Notes under the pieces: model-generated | What the model saw: only the letters and a program-made list of their open reading frames with translations | Told to the model about the DNA's origin: nothing | Database searches by the model: none | Shown here: piece after piece, positions 33,036 through 43,537 of the stretch | How positions within the stretch are numbered: position 1 is the stretch's first letter | Layout of the letters: each line of letters starts with the position of its first letter | Made by a program: the position numbers and the translations under genes | Source of the DNA: Hofstenia miamia | Lineage: Eukaryota > Xenacoelomorpha > Acoela | Assembly: GCA_004352715.1 (NCBI GenBank) | Contig: SCFE01000116.1 | Coordinates: 384,521 to 448,520, forward strand | Length of the DNA stretch: 64,000 nt | Direction: 5' to 3'

Positions 33036-33718
33036 TCAGGAAAATAAGGGGCTTGATGGATTACGGCCATGCACAGCATTGCGAAGGCGTCTTAGAACTC
33101 CCAAAGTAGTACTCTGTGTTGATTGTTTATCCTTCTGGGGCGTATTCGTGATGAACATTTTCCTGTAAATAATAAATAGACATGTAAACATCACTTTCAC
33201 ATTGCTTCGAACCTGTCTCACCTTTTTAGGCCTTTGAGATTCCAAATGCTTCCATTGCAATGATTAAAACTTGGTTTCGGGGTCATAACAATAAACCCAG
33301 TTTTCATCAAAGGTGAACTCTGGATCACTGTTTGCAAAATCCAGCATGTTTTGAGCCATTTCTTTCCGGATTTCTTTTAGTTGTTTTGTGAAGATCTTAG
33401 GAATGAACTTTGCTGACAGTATCCACAAGCGCAAGTCTTCAGATTAAAAGCGTGTGTGATTATGCCAACTTCATCGGAAACGACGATTTTTCTTCATATT
33501 CGGCGGACCTTTTTTTCTCAACTAAAACTACGAAAATGTCCTATACACATGCACACAACACTTGATACGAAACGAATGAATCGGCCGATTGATTTGAAAA
33601 ACTTCTTACATACTCAGTTATTGTTATTGTAACATCATCAACATCAAAATATCTTTGCATGCATAGCATTACTTTTGACGCAACAACAAAACGGCGGATA
33701 TCTTTTGTACAGACCTCG
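33036..33718 (-). mobile_element. Mariner element, 5' half, minus strand
   Basis: The minus-strand frame 33260-33036 contains MQWKHLESQRPKKVRQVRSN and VKVMFTCLFI then TTLGVLRRLRNAVHGRNP. These match the central mariner transposase blocks 'W..p.sprPKK.r...s.vk.m' and 'Y..vL.rLr..v...rP'. Upstream (33300-33260) VYCYDPET matches 'w.yhYDPEtK'. The outer end at 33718-33690 read inward is CGAGGTCTGTACAAAAGATA, a mariner-type terminal repeat preceded by TA. Stops and frameshifts occur before the fragment, and the region past HGRNP, including the last catalytic residue and the other terminal repeat, was not found. The element is truncated. Confidence 0.8.
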
Positions 33719-33899
33719 TATATTTTTATAGTTTGGGCGGATGTTGTTATGTGAGTGTTTCGTTAGTAACCGAAACAAAATTTTTAGATAATCAAACACT
33801 TTTACTACAAATGTTTGTTTTGAAGTTCATCTAATAATATCTCTAATGCGGGTGATAGGCAATGCGTGGCTTTATTTTTGCTTCGATTTAACAAATTCT

Positions 33900-34367
33900 T
33901 CCTGTGAACTTTTCTCCTCATCATACTAATCTTGGAGTTCAACTTGCTGCTAACTTAAATTGGTGTTGTCATCTGTCCTTACGCCTCGACAAAGCTAATT
34001 CCTCACTCTTTGCCCTTTCCGCAATGTTCGCTTTAATTCCACGGCTGCTGTGAAACTCTTTGTTCAAATTCCATTCCTCGCACCATTCTTCTCTACGCTT
34101 CTCCCTGTTTCCAGAAGCGTGCCTTCAAATGGATCTCTCCCTTGCAATACAAAGGCGCCCTTCTCAAATTCTCCACTCCCCGCTGTCACTCTACTTCCAT
34201 GCCTGTGATCTCCTCCTGTTCAATCTACTGCTCACTCGCAAATTGGATCTTGATCCTTTTGATTTCATTAAGTTCTCTAATTCCCGCTCCACTCGCTCTG
34301 ATGAGTTGTCACTTTCTCCATTCGTCATCCCAAGAAACATCGCACCCTTCACTCGTTTTTCAATCGT
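33900..34367 (+). pseudogene. LINE family B fragment, plus strand, part 1
   Basis: From about 33925 the frame reads NLGVQLAANLNWCCHLSLRL then KANSSLFALSAMF, nearly the same peptide as in the minus-strand copy at 21446-21660 (HLGVQLAANLNW). It is the post-palm region of the same LINE family. C- and T-rich codons distinguish it from its surroundings. Frameshifts are present (the frames at 34060 and 34142 overlap). It is interrupted at 34369 by a piece of another LINE and resumes at 34468. Confidence 0.75.
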
Positions 34368-34368
34368 G

Positions 34369-34467
34369 CTTTTCATTTAAACAACAACAAAAGCTTACTG
34401 AAAATATTAAAATTAATGTTTGTGATAATGAAATTATCACAATTAAGTAAATATGTAAACTATCTAG
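34369..34467 (+). repeat. 99-bp direct repeat, copy 1 (LINE family C piece)
   Basis: Identical as far as I can see to 34663-34761, at an offset of 294 bp. It encodes the segment just before the 'YLG' box of LINE family C and here interrupts LINE family B. Confidence 0.9.
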
Positions 34468-34626
34468 TCTTTGCTGAGCCCTTCTCCAACTTCGCCTACT
34501 CTTCCATCTGCTCCTACTTTATCTCCTCTGACTGTCCCGCTGCCGTAAAACTTGAATTTTTTATTTTTTTGTAGTATCTGCTTTTTGCGGCTAAATAAAG
34601 TTATTCATTATTATTATTATTATTGT
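34468..34626 (+). mobile_element. LINE family B 3' end with AATAAAG and TTA-repeat tail
   Basis: T/C-rich sequence in the style of the family B fragment continues after the 99-bp repeat, reaches AATAAAGTTATTCATTATTA and ends in (TTA)n. A short repeat after a polyadenylation-like signal is a common LINE 3' end. Confidence 0.6.
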
Positions 34627-34662
34627 AATAAACTAAAAATCTGACAAAACTCAATTTATCGT

Positions 34663-35430
34663 CTTTTCATTTAAACAACAACAAAAGCTTACTGAAAATA
34701 TTAAAATTAATGTTTGTGATAATGAAATTATCACAATTAAGTAAATATGTAAACTATCTAGGTGTATTAATAAACAATGACTTAAAATTTGATAATTTCT
34801 TCTCCCACCATTTGCGCCATGTAGGGAAATCTTCTCATGTAGAACTAATTCATTCATTTGTCTTAAGTCAATTTTATTACTGTGCATTTCTTTTTCAAAA
34901 TCTCACATCGCAAGAACGTTTATCATTAGCAAAAATGTTTAACTGGGCATTTAGAACACTTAATTATATTGAAAAACATGTATCCATACCTCAATTAAGA
35001 TCATCATATGATATCTTGGCCCCCAGTTACTTTATTCAGTATCAATCTTTATGTATAATTCACAAATTTATTCATGAATTAAGTTCACTATCTTTTCTTA
35101 ATAATTACATCAAAATCAATAAAAGAAGTAAAACACTTTTTAGTAGCAATAATAGGCAAGATTCTAAATGTTCAATCTTATGGAATGATTTAAGTACTGA
35201 TATAAAATGTGAGAAAAACTATAAACACTTCAAGAAAAAAATAAACTATTTTTTATTAAATAGACAAACATTACTGGACATAGATAATAAACTCAATGCG
35301 TGGTCGAATTACTTTTAAAACTACCTTTTAATTATATTGTATATTTAAAAATTTTGTATAATTTTTTGTCATAGATTTGCTTTAAGACTTAATGCATACG
35401 TTTAAGCAATAAATTTGCTTTAACTCTTAA
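34663..35430 (+). pseudogene. LINE family C fragment: reverse transcriptase C-terminus
   Basis: After the second 99-bp repeat copy the frame 34710-35318 is open for 202 codons. It contains VNYLGVLINNDLKFDNFFSH (the 'YLGv.id..L.w..Hi' block), LIHSFVLSQFYYC (thumb helix), NYIEKHVSIPQLR and the C-terminal LWNDLSTDIK ('lWN.lp..ir'). The catalytic palm is missing. The stop at 35316-35318 is the natural end of the LINE ORF, followed by an AT-rich 3' UTR with AATAAA near 35408. A related fragment is at 40010-40437. Confidence 0.8.
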
Positions 35431-35837
35431 AAAAATTGATTTACTCTTATTATTTTGGCGTGAGGAAGTAACGAACTTTTAAATACATTTAAAATGTTGG
35501 ATATTGCCAAGTCTTTCAAATAAATTTTCTTAAATTTATTATTTTAGTTCTTAGACGGTAATTGAAATGAACATTTGAATTCGAAAGAAATAATGTTTGG
35601 GGTCTTTATAGAGTTGTAAAAATTTGCAAAACCTTTCAAGTGGTTTATTTACTAAAGGAGCACTATTTTACTCCTATCGTGTTCATATAAGAAAAAATTA
35701 TTTTGAGCTACTGTTAAATTTATGTGAGAATCCATTTAATGTATTTACTGTATCAATTATTTAATGCTGTATTAGTTTGGTTGCAGTGTATTGAGAATAG
35801 CGATGTAGGCTAATGCTGTGCTGTTCATTCAATTCAG
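35431..35837. other. Spacer or intron upstream of Gi exon
   Basis: AT-rich. Ends with the acceptor TTCATTCAATTCAG at 35824-35837. An in-frame ATG at 35813 (MLCCSF) lies inside this stretch. Confidence 0.5.
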
Positions 35838-37742
35838 AAGCGCGCAATGCCTCTCGACACTCAGATCGTATTGATAAAAATCTTAAAGCAGAAAGAGACC
35901 GTGTTGCCAAAGAGGTGAAATTACTTCTCTTAGGCGCCGGAGAATCTGGAAAATCTACAATTGTCAAGCAAATGAAAATTATTCATGATAGTGGTTTTAC
36001 AATTGATGATTGTATTCTCTACAGACCAGTTGTATTTAGGTACTCAACGTTTCAATTTACAAACTAATTCGCATTTAGTAATACAATTCAAAGCATGGTT
36101 TCAATTGTTCGCGCGATGGGTACTCTTAATATAGAATATGGAAGTGAGGAGGCAGCTCAGGATGCTCAAAACCTATTCGTACTTGGTAATGAACCTCGTA
36201 TGACCAGCGAATTGAGCGCTTTACTAAAACGACTTTGGGCTGATAGTGGCACTCAGGTATTTTTTTGTGCTTGTCAGCATTAATCATACTTAGAATAATT
36301 CATTCTAGGAATGTTTCTCTCGCTCTCGAGAATATCAACTTAACGACTCTGCCTCATATTATCTTAATGCATTAGATCGACTTTCAGCTGAAGACTACAT
36401 ACCTACAGAACAGGATGTTCTCCGAACGCGTGTCAAAACTACTGGCATAGTCGAGACGCAATTTTTATTTAAAAATCTTCACTTTAAAATGTTTGATGTC
36501 GGAGGTCAGCGATCCGAACGTAAAAAATGGATTCACTGTTTTGAGGTATTTTAGTAAATTTCACACATTTTGAATGCAACCGTATTTCTGTAATAAATTG
36601 CTGTTCAATAATGAGTCATTGTGATTTGATGAGCAATACTAAAAATTTATTATATCTTGTCAAACTTCTGACTCGATTTCTCTCAATTGTTAATATTTTG
36701 AAGTGTTCAATGTTCGAGAATTGATTTGGAGTGCCCTATTTCATTCAAAACTTATCAGAAATTTCCAAGAAATCTTATTTTAAAGAAAATCGTTTCTGAT
36801 TTTGAGCAGATTATAGCCATTAAATTGTTCCCCTCACATACATTGTTTATTCTATATTTAGGGCGTAACAGCTATTATATTCTGTGTTGCTCTAAGTGCA
36901 TATGATTTGGTTTTGGCTGAAGATGAAGATACCAATCGTATGCTGGAAAGCATGCGCCTTTTTGAGTCAATCTGTAACAATAAGTGGTTTTACGATACCT
37001 CTATCATTCTTTTTCTTAACAAGAAGGATCTCTTCCAAGAAAAGATTACTATCTCGCCTTTAACGCTGTGTTTTCCAGAATACATGGTAAATATAACCTT
37101 CCTTTTTAATTCGTGATATTTCACAACACACTTTTTTGACATAAAACCAAACAAAAATGGAAATTCAAAATTTGATTACATTGGTTGCTCTATTAAGCGA
37201 ATTTGAGCTTTCAATTTGATGAAACTTGTTGGTGTCCGCTATAAAAAATTTTCAAACCTGTGGATTTTTAATTTTATATTTATCTAAAATTATTGCGTTT
37301 AAGGTAATCTGCTCTACTATAAAGTTTTTGTACCAATTTAGGTGTATTATTTGAATTTATTAATCCACAAATATCCAATTTTGTATATGTGTAATAAACT
37401 CGTATTTTAGCTTCGATAATATATTGCTTTACTAGTTCCAGGTACTATCAGCATTCTATTTCTATTGCATTTCTATTCATTTTACCATCCTCTTATTCAA
37501 GATTTCTTTGTGTTGACTTTTCTACTATATTTCCTTTTATGAATGTTTAGGGGCCTAATACGTTCGTTGAAGCTGGACAGTATATTCAAATTCGGTTTGA
37601 GAGCCTAAACAAAAGAAAAAACTCGAAAGAGGTTTATACTCACTTTACTTGTGCTACAGATACAACCAACATTCAATTCGTATTTGATGCAGTCACTGAT
37701 GTCATTATCAAAAATAACCTAAGAGACTGTGGACTTTTCTGA
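35838..37742 (+). CDS. Heterotrimeric G-protein alpha subunit, Gi class
   Basis: Exons are 35838-36039, 36079-36256, 36309-36545, 36862-37086 and 37551-37742 (TGA at 37740-37742). All introns are GT-AG (39, 52, 316 and 464 bp) and all phases join. The GTPase signatures are complete: P-loop GAGESGKST, switch [12 protein letters not shown] (the catalytic Arg and the Mg-binding Thr), switch [20 protein letters not shown] and TCATDT. The C-terminus NNLRDCGLF carries the Cys at position -4 modified by pertussis toxin and marks the Gi class. Gi couples seven-helix receptors to inhibition of adenylyl cyclase, and GoLoco proteins use it in spindle orientation. The N-terminus is unresolved. The ATG at 35813 would give Met-Leu-Cys without the Gly-2 needed for myristoylation, so I favour an upstream exon joined at the acceptor before 35838; 26341-26359 fits. 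Confidence 0.95.
36040..36078 (+). other. 39-bp intron of the Gi gene
   Basis: GTACTCAACG ... GCATTTAG. Splicing it joins PVVF and SNTIQS through a codon split AG|T. Reading through would add an in-frame stop, so it must be removed. Confidence 0.85.
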
Positions 37743-38164
37743 ACACATTCCACTTAGGTTTGTATATTTTCCTGCTACTTAGCTTTCACATAATTGAGTT
37801 TCCAAACATTGCGCTTCACTTATTTTCTTTCCTATGTCTCAAATCTGAATGGATGTTGACTTAAAAAGATAATGTTATGATATCTATAATATGTATAGAG
37901 TGCTAATCGGATTGATGATACTATAAATTCATCGAAACATGGGTTTTACTAATGCATGGTTCATACTATAAATTCATCGAAACATGGGTTTTACTAATGC
38001 ATAGGTTCAGAAAGAACATTTTTAACCTTTTTAGCGGTTCTATAACAAATATATTAGAAAGTCCACGTTTATATCAAATTATATTATTTGTTGACATTGA
38101 ATTATGTGTTACTCGATCTTTTAAAATCTCAAGGATTTCATCTGTATGACTTCTTCAAAGCAGA
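37743..38164 (+). other. 3' flank/UTR of the Gi gene
   Basis: AT-rich. Contains the 45-bp tandem duplication at 37920-38009. A 65-codon ORF at 37952-38149 overlaps the repeat and is not supported. Confidence 0.5.
37920..38009. repeat. 45-bp tandem duplication
   Basis: The unit beginning ACTATAAATTCATCGAAACA occurs twice head to tail (37920-37964, 37965-38009), with one extra A in the second unit. Confidence 0.95.
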
Positions 38165-41100
38165 GGTATGAGTTATAAGAAATTTACAAGAAACTATAGC
38201 ATTTTTAACAATAAATTTTCAATTGTGAGAATTGGAAACAATTTAATATACTGCATATACAGTACATGGATTTTATTCTTGAGATTGAAAATTTGCGAGG
38301 CGCGGATCACATAATGGGGGACCCATTTCCACCACTGTATCGAAGTTTCCCTCTGTAGTTCTATCTCATGTAAGGCTAATCTGCGGAATGTTATTCATTT
38401 GAATCGATTACTTGTTAATTTATAAGAGAATGCTTAATTGGTCAAAATCATAATAAATACATTATGGAAGAAGATTGAATGTCGAGATATTCCCCTTTGA
38501 AAAAAGTATCTTTTAATTCATTAATTGAAGAATTCTTATCGTATTAGTTTAAGATTTGTTCGATTTGAATTTTAATGTTGTCAAGTAGTGAAAATCAGTG
38601 AACTGTCTTTGCATTACATTTTAGCAAAAAATTCGTTTTGAGATCACTTGAAGTTTTCCAACTATATGTAACCAGAGCAATTTCTCTAGTTCTTTTTTTC
38701 TCTAGGTGACATCAAGTAAATGTCTAATTTATCTCAGTTATCAATAGAAATTATTTAGATTAATTTCTATACCATAAAAAATTTTTGTTAAAACTTGATC
38801 ATGTAGGGTTTAAACGTACAATTTCTCGTGTTTTATTCATCCAAAGCATGCTCATAAAGTAATATGCATGATATCGAATGGTTTTAGTTAAGTCTGAAAT
38901 AGTATTGAAGTTTTGGGTAGTGTAGTTGACAATTCTATAAATGTAATTTGATGGAAATACTCCTTTCAAAGAGAGAGTAAAGATTTATATTCCCTTACTA
39001 TTTGAGGATTTACTAATGTTCGACTGCTTGTTAATAATATATTGGGAACATTGTGGAATAGTAATTCTTTTTAGAATATATCGATGAGCCACTCCAATGG
39101 TTTTTGCCTTCGTCGGCGTTACGTGTAGTTTGTATGAATTCCAACTAGTTTTTTATGTGCTTATTACGGTGCCGGCTACCTGTTTATTTGTGCAGTTCGA
39201 GGAATTTTGTATTTTATGACCCGTTTATTGTTTACTGTATGGTTCGTATTGCCGGTCTATACATGCCATCCGGTGCTTTTTGTTTGCGCGGCGTTTTTCA
39301 AATATTATATTTGTTTTCTACGCAAAATTTATATACATTTCGTTTTGTATTCAACATTAAACAAAACTTTATCAGTATTTTTATTATGTTTATAATTGTA
39401 AATCTAATCCCTTTATATAACCATGTCTTTTTCAAATTATTGAAGTATTAATTCAATTTTATAATTGTTTCATGTATTCTATCATTAACAACATTTTGAC
39501 CTGTGAAAGAAAATAATAATAACCTCTTTAAATATATTGTAGGTTGAGATAACATGATGTTTCAATGATTTCCAGTGGGGACAAGAAAACGGCATTACTA
39601 GCCAAGAAAAATTGACCGACTACAGTGTTTACAATGAAATGAAATATGGCAATTTGACAAGAAAATTCAGAACTTGACAATAAAGACATCTCTGGGATAG
39701 AGAGATTGTCCATTCATGAAGTTTTCAAATTCATTGGAATTAATTGTACCACAGCCAACTTAAATCAAGTTGGCACTTATTGTTTCCAAAGAGTGCTTAG
39801 GCTTTGAGTGTATAGTACAAGCAGCTCCACTGACTTGACAATTGATGCATCTCAAAAGAAAGAAACTAGAAAACATGGCAATGCGATTAGAAGTCATATT
39901 TTATTATTATTTATTACTTTTTTTACAAACAAAGTGATTAATACTTAAAAGAATTTAAAAATATAAACAGGAAACAATTTTAAGATCTTTAATTTTTCAG
40001 ATATATGTTAATGGCTTAAGTAATTACATTAATTGCCATGTTATTCAATACGTTGATGACACTTATCTTATTTAAATAAATTGATTGAAAATGCAATCAA
40101 AATAATTAAAGATATTTTCACTAAAATATCTCACTATTTTGTCTCACTAAAATTGCGTGTTAATCCTACCAAAAGTCAATTTTGTATAATAAAATCAAAA
40201 GCTAATTCAAAAAATTGTTCTCAGCATAAGTTTAATGGCAATTTTAAATACTTGGGAATTACATTTGATTCATTACTAACATTTCAAAAGCAATTTAGTA
40301 TTATTAAAAGAACGGCTATTTCAATTAAAGCATTCGGCAACATTTCTCAACAGCTGCCTACTAAAGCTAAAATCCAATTGGTACATTCTATAGTCTTAAG
40401 TCATTTTATTATAGCAATGTACTTTCTACGGATGTGAATAAAGATTTCCTAAAAAAATTATGCACAGTTGAAATGGTAAATGAAGCTTACAACAAACAAC
40501 TTTTGTTATTAATAATACTGAATACAAAACTGAGTAGACAATTCATAAATCCTCAAAACCTAATTCAGTTTCTATCAGTATATGATGCATTGCTATTGTA
40601 AACTCTGAATATAGAGTTTTTCAATATTCGAATTAACTTGGTTATAAAAAAATGATTATCTTGGTTTCAAAAGTATATTGTCCTTAAGGATTTAAGTGTT
40701 GGTTTTCATCTTTTCAGTAACTTTGTTCTATAAATTTAAAAGCAATTGAATGTTTCTGTTTTACCAAATTTTAAGAGATTCTTTAAATTTATTGAAATTA
40801 GGATCTTTAATTTCGGGATGGAATTTGTTCCAGATAAGATAAGATAATATATTCTTTATTCAGATAAATATTGACAATTAAAAACTGATAATTTATCTGA
40901 ATACGTCAAAAATATACAAACATACATACAAATACATACAAAAGCAAAGTATACTATGCAATAAATCTAACAGGCTAGGGAGAAATTACTAGATTTCAAG
41001 TACGGGTTGTTGAGTAATCATTGTTGTAGAATTTGTATCCTAACCATGATTGTCCTGAGATATAATTTTGCTTAAGATAAATTTTAATTTGTTTCTTAGC

Positions 41101-41168
41101 TCTTAGTTTTTCAATATTCTTTATCTCTTTAGGTAATGAATTCCATGTTCTGATAGTGGTATTAATAA
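38165..41168. repeat. Duplicated block P (contains an extra 1048 bp)
   Basis: Bases 38165-39559 match 43538-44928, and 40608-41168 match 44929-45488, with about 1% difference (for example GAAGAAGATTG versus GAAGATTG). Only this copy has 39560-40607. The other copy starts directly after a 1000-N gap and stops at another, which suggests two haplotypes laid out in tandem. A 98-codon hydrophobic ORF (39155-39451) is present identically in both copies but has no recognised motif. Confidence 0.9.
40010..40437 (+). pseudogene. LINE family C fragment with YVDD box
   Basis: The frame around 40008-40074 reads YVNGLSNYINCHVIQYVDDT, a palm fragment with catalytic YVDD. After a stop, 40081-40437 continues as VNPTKSQFCIIKSKA, FKYLGITFDSLLTFQKQFS and LVHSIVLSHFIIA. 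The order fits a jockey/CR1-like reverse transcriptase, related to 34663-35318. The C-terminal part is lost. The fragment lies wholly within the 1048 bp that are absent from block Q. Confidence 0.8.
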
Positions 41169-41240
41169 ATGATTCTTTCAATTGTAAAATTGATAGACGA
41201 TATTTTGTCAAATTTTCTTACTAAATTCGATTCTGTGATT
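40834..41240 (-). mobile_element. LINE family D, 3' end, minus strand (copy 1)
   Basis: The minus-strand frame 41211-40996 encodes the LINE C-terminus, with YRLSILQLKESFINTTIRTW and NSLPKEIKNIEKLRAKK, matching the terminal 'RtirlWNsLP.ei...s...Fk..l' block. The 3' UTR follows and ends with a perfect 12-bp hairpin (ATTCAGATAAAT at 40858-40869 paired with ATTTATCTGAAT at 40891-40902). It then terminates in a (TTATC)n repeat (GATAAGATAAGATA on the plus strand, 40834 on). Further minus-strand remnants of the same ORF may extend towards 41420 but are degenerate. Confidence 0.8.
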
Positions 41241-41618
41241 AGTCTTTATTTATGGACATTTTTATTTAATTGCAAAATAATAAGGGACAAATTAATTTCA
41301 ATGAGTATTCTAAAGCCTTTTTGTAAAGATCATACTAATTGCCCCAGTTTTAAAATATTGTTCTTAATATCATTTGTAAACGAGAGCAATCAAGGACAAC
41401 AGATTCCTCAGTCAGGAATGATACAGTAATTTTGATTGTGTCCTATTAGGCAGGCAGCATTCAAATATTCTTTATTGAATTTCATAATTCTTTCTAGGTA
41501 AATCAATGAATTTCATGGATTGTACGAAATATTTCTTTTAATCAATTGATGGTAAATCACATAATGCATAAAATATAATAAAAGATGTTTCTATGTTTCA
41601 TATTCTCCTAATAAACAG
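41241..41618. other. LINE-derived or intergenic DNA
   Basis: Degenerate sequence between the LINE D copy and the kinesin-like fragment; no intact feature. Confidence 0.35.
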
Positions 41619-41820
41619 TCATTGTCGGATGTGCTTGGTAGAATTGAACCTGGAAATAATATTAGAATTCAGAGGAGTTATGGTCGAATACATGCTGCAG
41701 AAATTAGTCACCTAAATCCAGAAACTGAGTTTGACCGTAAAATGGTTTAAAAAAGGTGATACTAAAGACAAAAAAATTGAAGCGTCAATTGTAAAGAAAC
41801 TGATTCTGAGTTTTTCAGAA
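41619..41820 (+). pseudogene. Kinesin-13 (KIF2/MCAK-like) N-terminal exon fragment
   Basis: After an acceptor-like AATAAACAG the frame reads LSDVLGRIEPGNNIRIQRSY and GRIHAAEISHLNPETE. After a frame change it continues WFKKGDTKDKKIEAS. This closely follows the N-terminal region of kinesin-13 proteins, '.G.I..G..V.I.RSDGRIH.A.V..LN...e.vtVeW.e.GdtKGKeidle'. Kinesin-13s depolymerise microtubule ends. The frame slip and an in-frame TAA (GTT TAA, 41748-41750) make this copy non-functional unless the assembly has an indel. LINE 3' ends lie on both sides, suggesting capture or a decayed gene; no motor domain is in the window. Confidence 0.55.
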
Positions 41821-41865
41821 ATGATAATGCAATGCGAAGAGCAAATTCAAAAACTGATATGAGAT

Positions 41866-42170
41866 AAGAGAATCTTTATTCAGATAAATGTTAACAATTA
41901 AATAACTGATAATTTATCTGAATAGTGTCATTAAATTCACAAAACACAAATATTCAAATCACATAAATTACAAAAGCAAATAAATTAAACTTAATAAGAA
42001 CATCCAGATATATTTTGTCTTACAAAGTCATCGTCAGTTTCTTTACAAATTATTTCCACTAAATTACTTGATTTTACAATAATAATCACACATATACAAT
42101 TCACATAAATTAGAAAAGAAATCTTGCAGGCTGTTAAACACAACCGTGTAAACCTAAAAATAAAATCATT
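41866..42170 (-). mobile_element. LINE family D, 3' UTR (copy 2), minus strand
   Basis: GATAAGAGAATCTTTATTCA at 41864 on matches the terminus of copy 1, and the 12-bp hairpin arms are again perfect (41878-41889 and 41912-41923) while the loop differs. It is truncated within the 3' UTR, with no coding part visible. Confidence 0.75.
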
Positions 42171-42235
42171 CTATTTTATCAATGTCTGGCAACAAGTTCC
42201 AGGTATAACATAACAGGCACTAACACAAATGCAAT

Positions 42236-42536
42236 TACACCCCAAAACGATAACTTCTATCGATTCGGTTAGCGCGTTTTTAAATCACCCAGTGTTAAAC
42301 GTATATTCGCGCCACTCAATTCAGGATACAAAACCTCATTGTTGGCCTCTGCAATGCTAGTCAGATCAAAAACCATAATCGCATGTTTGTTATATTGGGT
42401 GTATGGTATTCCACCGCCATCATTATTTATCCCCAGAGCCTTTATTGATTGATAATATGCCTGCGCATAGTTGTCATCTCCAACTAACACGGGGGTGTAT
42501 GCAATATTTGATCCTCCACGGGTTATAGTAACTTGA
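42236..42536 (-). pseudogene. C-terminal part of a possible Polinton/adintovirus-type capsid-like protein
   Basis: A minus-strand frame is open from the gap edge (42536) to a TGA at 42271-42269. The visible features are a QVTITRGG start, AYYQSIKALG, an HAIMVFDLTS beta-strand and a SGANIRLTLGD strand. The pattern 'FDLT ... SGnirl.l' reminds me of the invertebrate F54H12.2-like family associated with Maverick/Polinton elements. After the stop, another frame stays open for about 30 codons with hydrophobic-strand character, so a frameshift near 42275 is likely. G+C is higher than in the surroundings. The N-terminal majority would lie in the 1000-N gap. Assignment is from memory of family patterns, without a search. 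Confidence 0.4.
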
Positions 42537-43536
42537 NNNNNNNNNNNNNNNNNNNNNNNNNNNNNNNNNNNNNNNNNNNNNNNNNNNNNNNNNNNNNNNN
42601 NNNNNNNNNNNNNNNNNNNNNNNNNNNNNNNNNNNNNNNNNNNNNNNNNNNNNNNNNNNNNNNNNNNNNNNNNNNNNNNNNNNNNNNNNNNNNNNNNNNN
42701 NNNNNNNNNNNNNNNNNNNNNNNNNNNNNNNNNNNNNNNNNNNNNNNNNNNNNNNNNNNNNNNNNNNNNNNNNNNNNNNNNNNNNNNNNNNNNNNNNNNN
42801 NNNNNNNNNNNNNNNNNNNNNNNNNNNNNNNNNNNNNNNNNNNNNNNNNNNNNNNNNNNNNNNNNNNNNNNNNNNNNNNNNNNNNNNNNNNNNNNNNNNN
42901 NNNNNNNNNNNNNNNNNNNNNNNNNNNNNNNNNNNNNNNNNNNNNNNNNNNNNNNNNNNNNNNNNNNNNNNNNNNNNNNNNNNNNNNNNNNNNNNNNNNN
43001 NNNNNNNNNNNNNNNNNNNNNNNNNNNNNNNNNNNNNNNNNNNNNNNNNNNNNNNNNNNNNNNNNNNNNNNNNNNNNNNNNNNNNNNNNNNNNNNNNNNN
43101 NNNNNNNNNNNNNNNNNNNNNNNNNNNNNNNNNNNNNNNNNNNNNNNNNNNNNNNNNNNNNNNNNNNNNNNNNNNNNNNNNNNNNNNNNNNNNNNNNNNN
43201 NNNNNNNNNNNNNNNNNNNNNNNNNNNNNNNNNNNNNNNNNNNNNNNNNNNNNNNNNNNNNNNNNNNNNNNNNNNNNNNNNNNNNNNNNNNNNNNNNNNN
43301 NNNNNNNNNNNNNNNNNNNNNNNNNNNNNNNNNNNNNNNNNNNNNNNNNNNNNNNNNNNNNNNNNNNNNNNNNNNNNNNNNNNNNNNNNNNNNNNNNNNN
43401 NNNNNNNNNNNNNNNNNNNNNNNNNNNNNNNNNNNNNNNNNNNNNNNNNNNNNNNNNNNNNNNNNNNNNNNNNNNNNNNNNNNNNNNNNNNNNNNNNNNN
43501 NNNNNNNNNNNNNNNNNNNNNNNNNNNNNNNNNNNN
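42537..43536. other. Assembly gap (1000 N)
   Basis: Exactly 1000 N, a placeholder length. The left flank is the capsid-like frame and the right flank is the start of duplicated block Q. Confidence 1.
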
Positions 43537-43537
43537 A

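Noticed and set aside
35813-35837. Local ATG as the Gi start (MLCCSF)
   Set aside because: Lacks the Gly-2 of the family and overlaps a strong acceptor whose phase suits an upstream exon; kept only as an alternative.
39155-39451. 98-codon hydrophobic ORF, present again at 44524-44820
   Set aside because: Identical because the whole block is duplicated; no motif or conservation argument supports coding.
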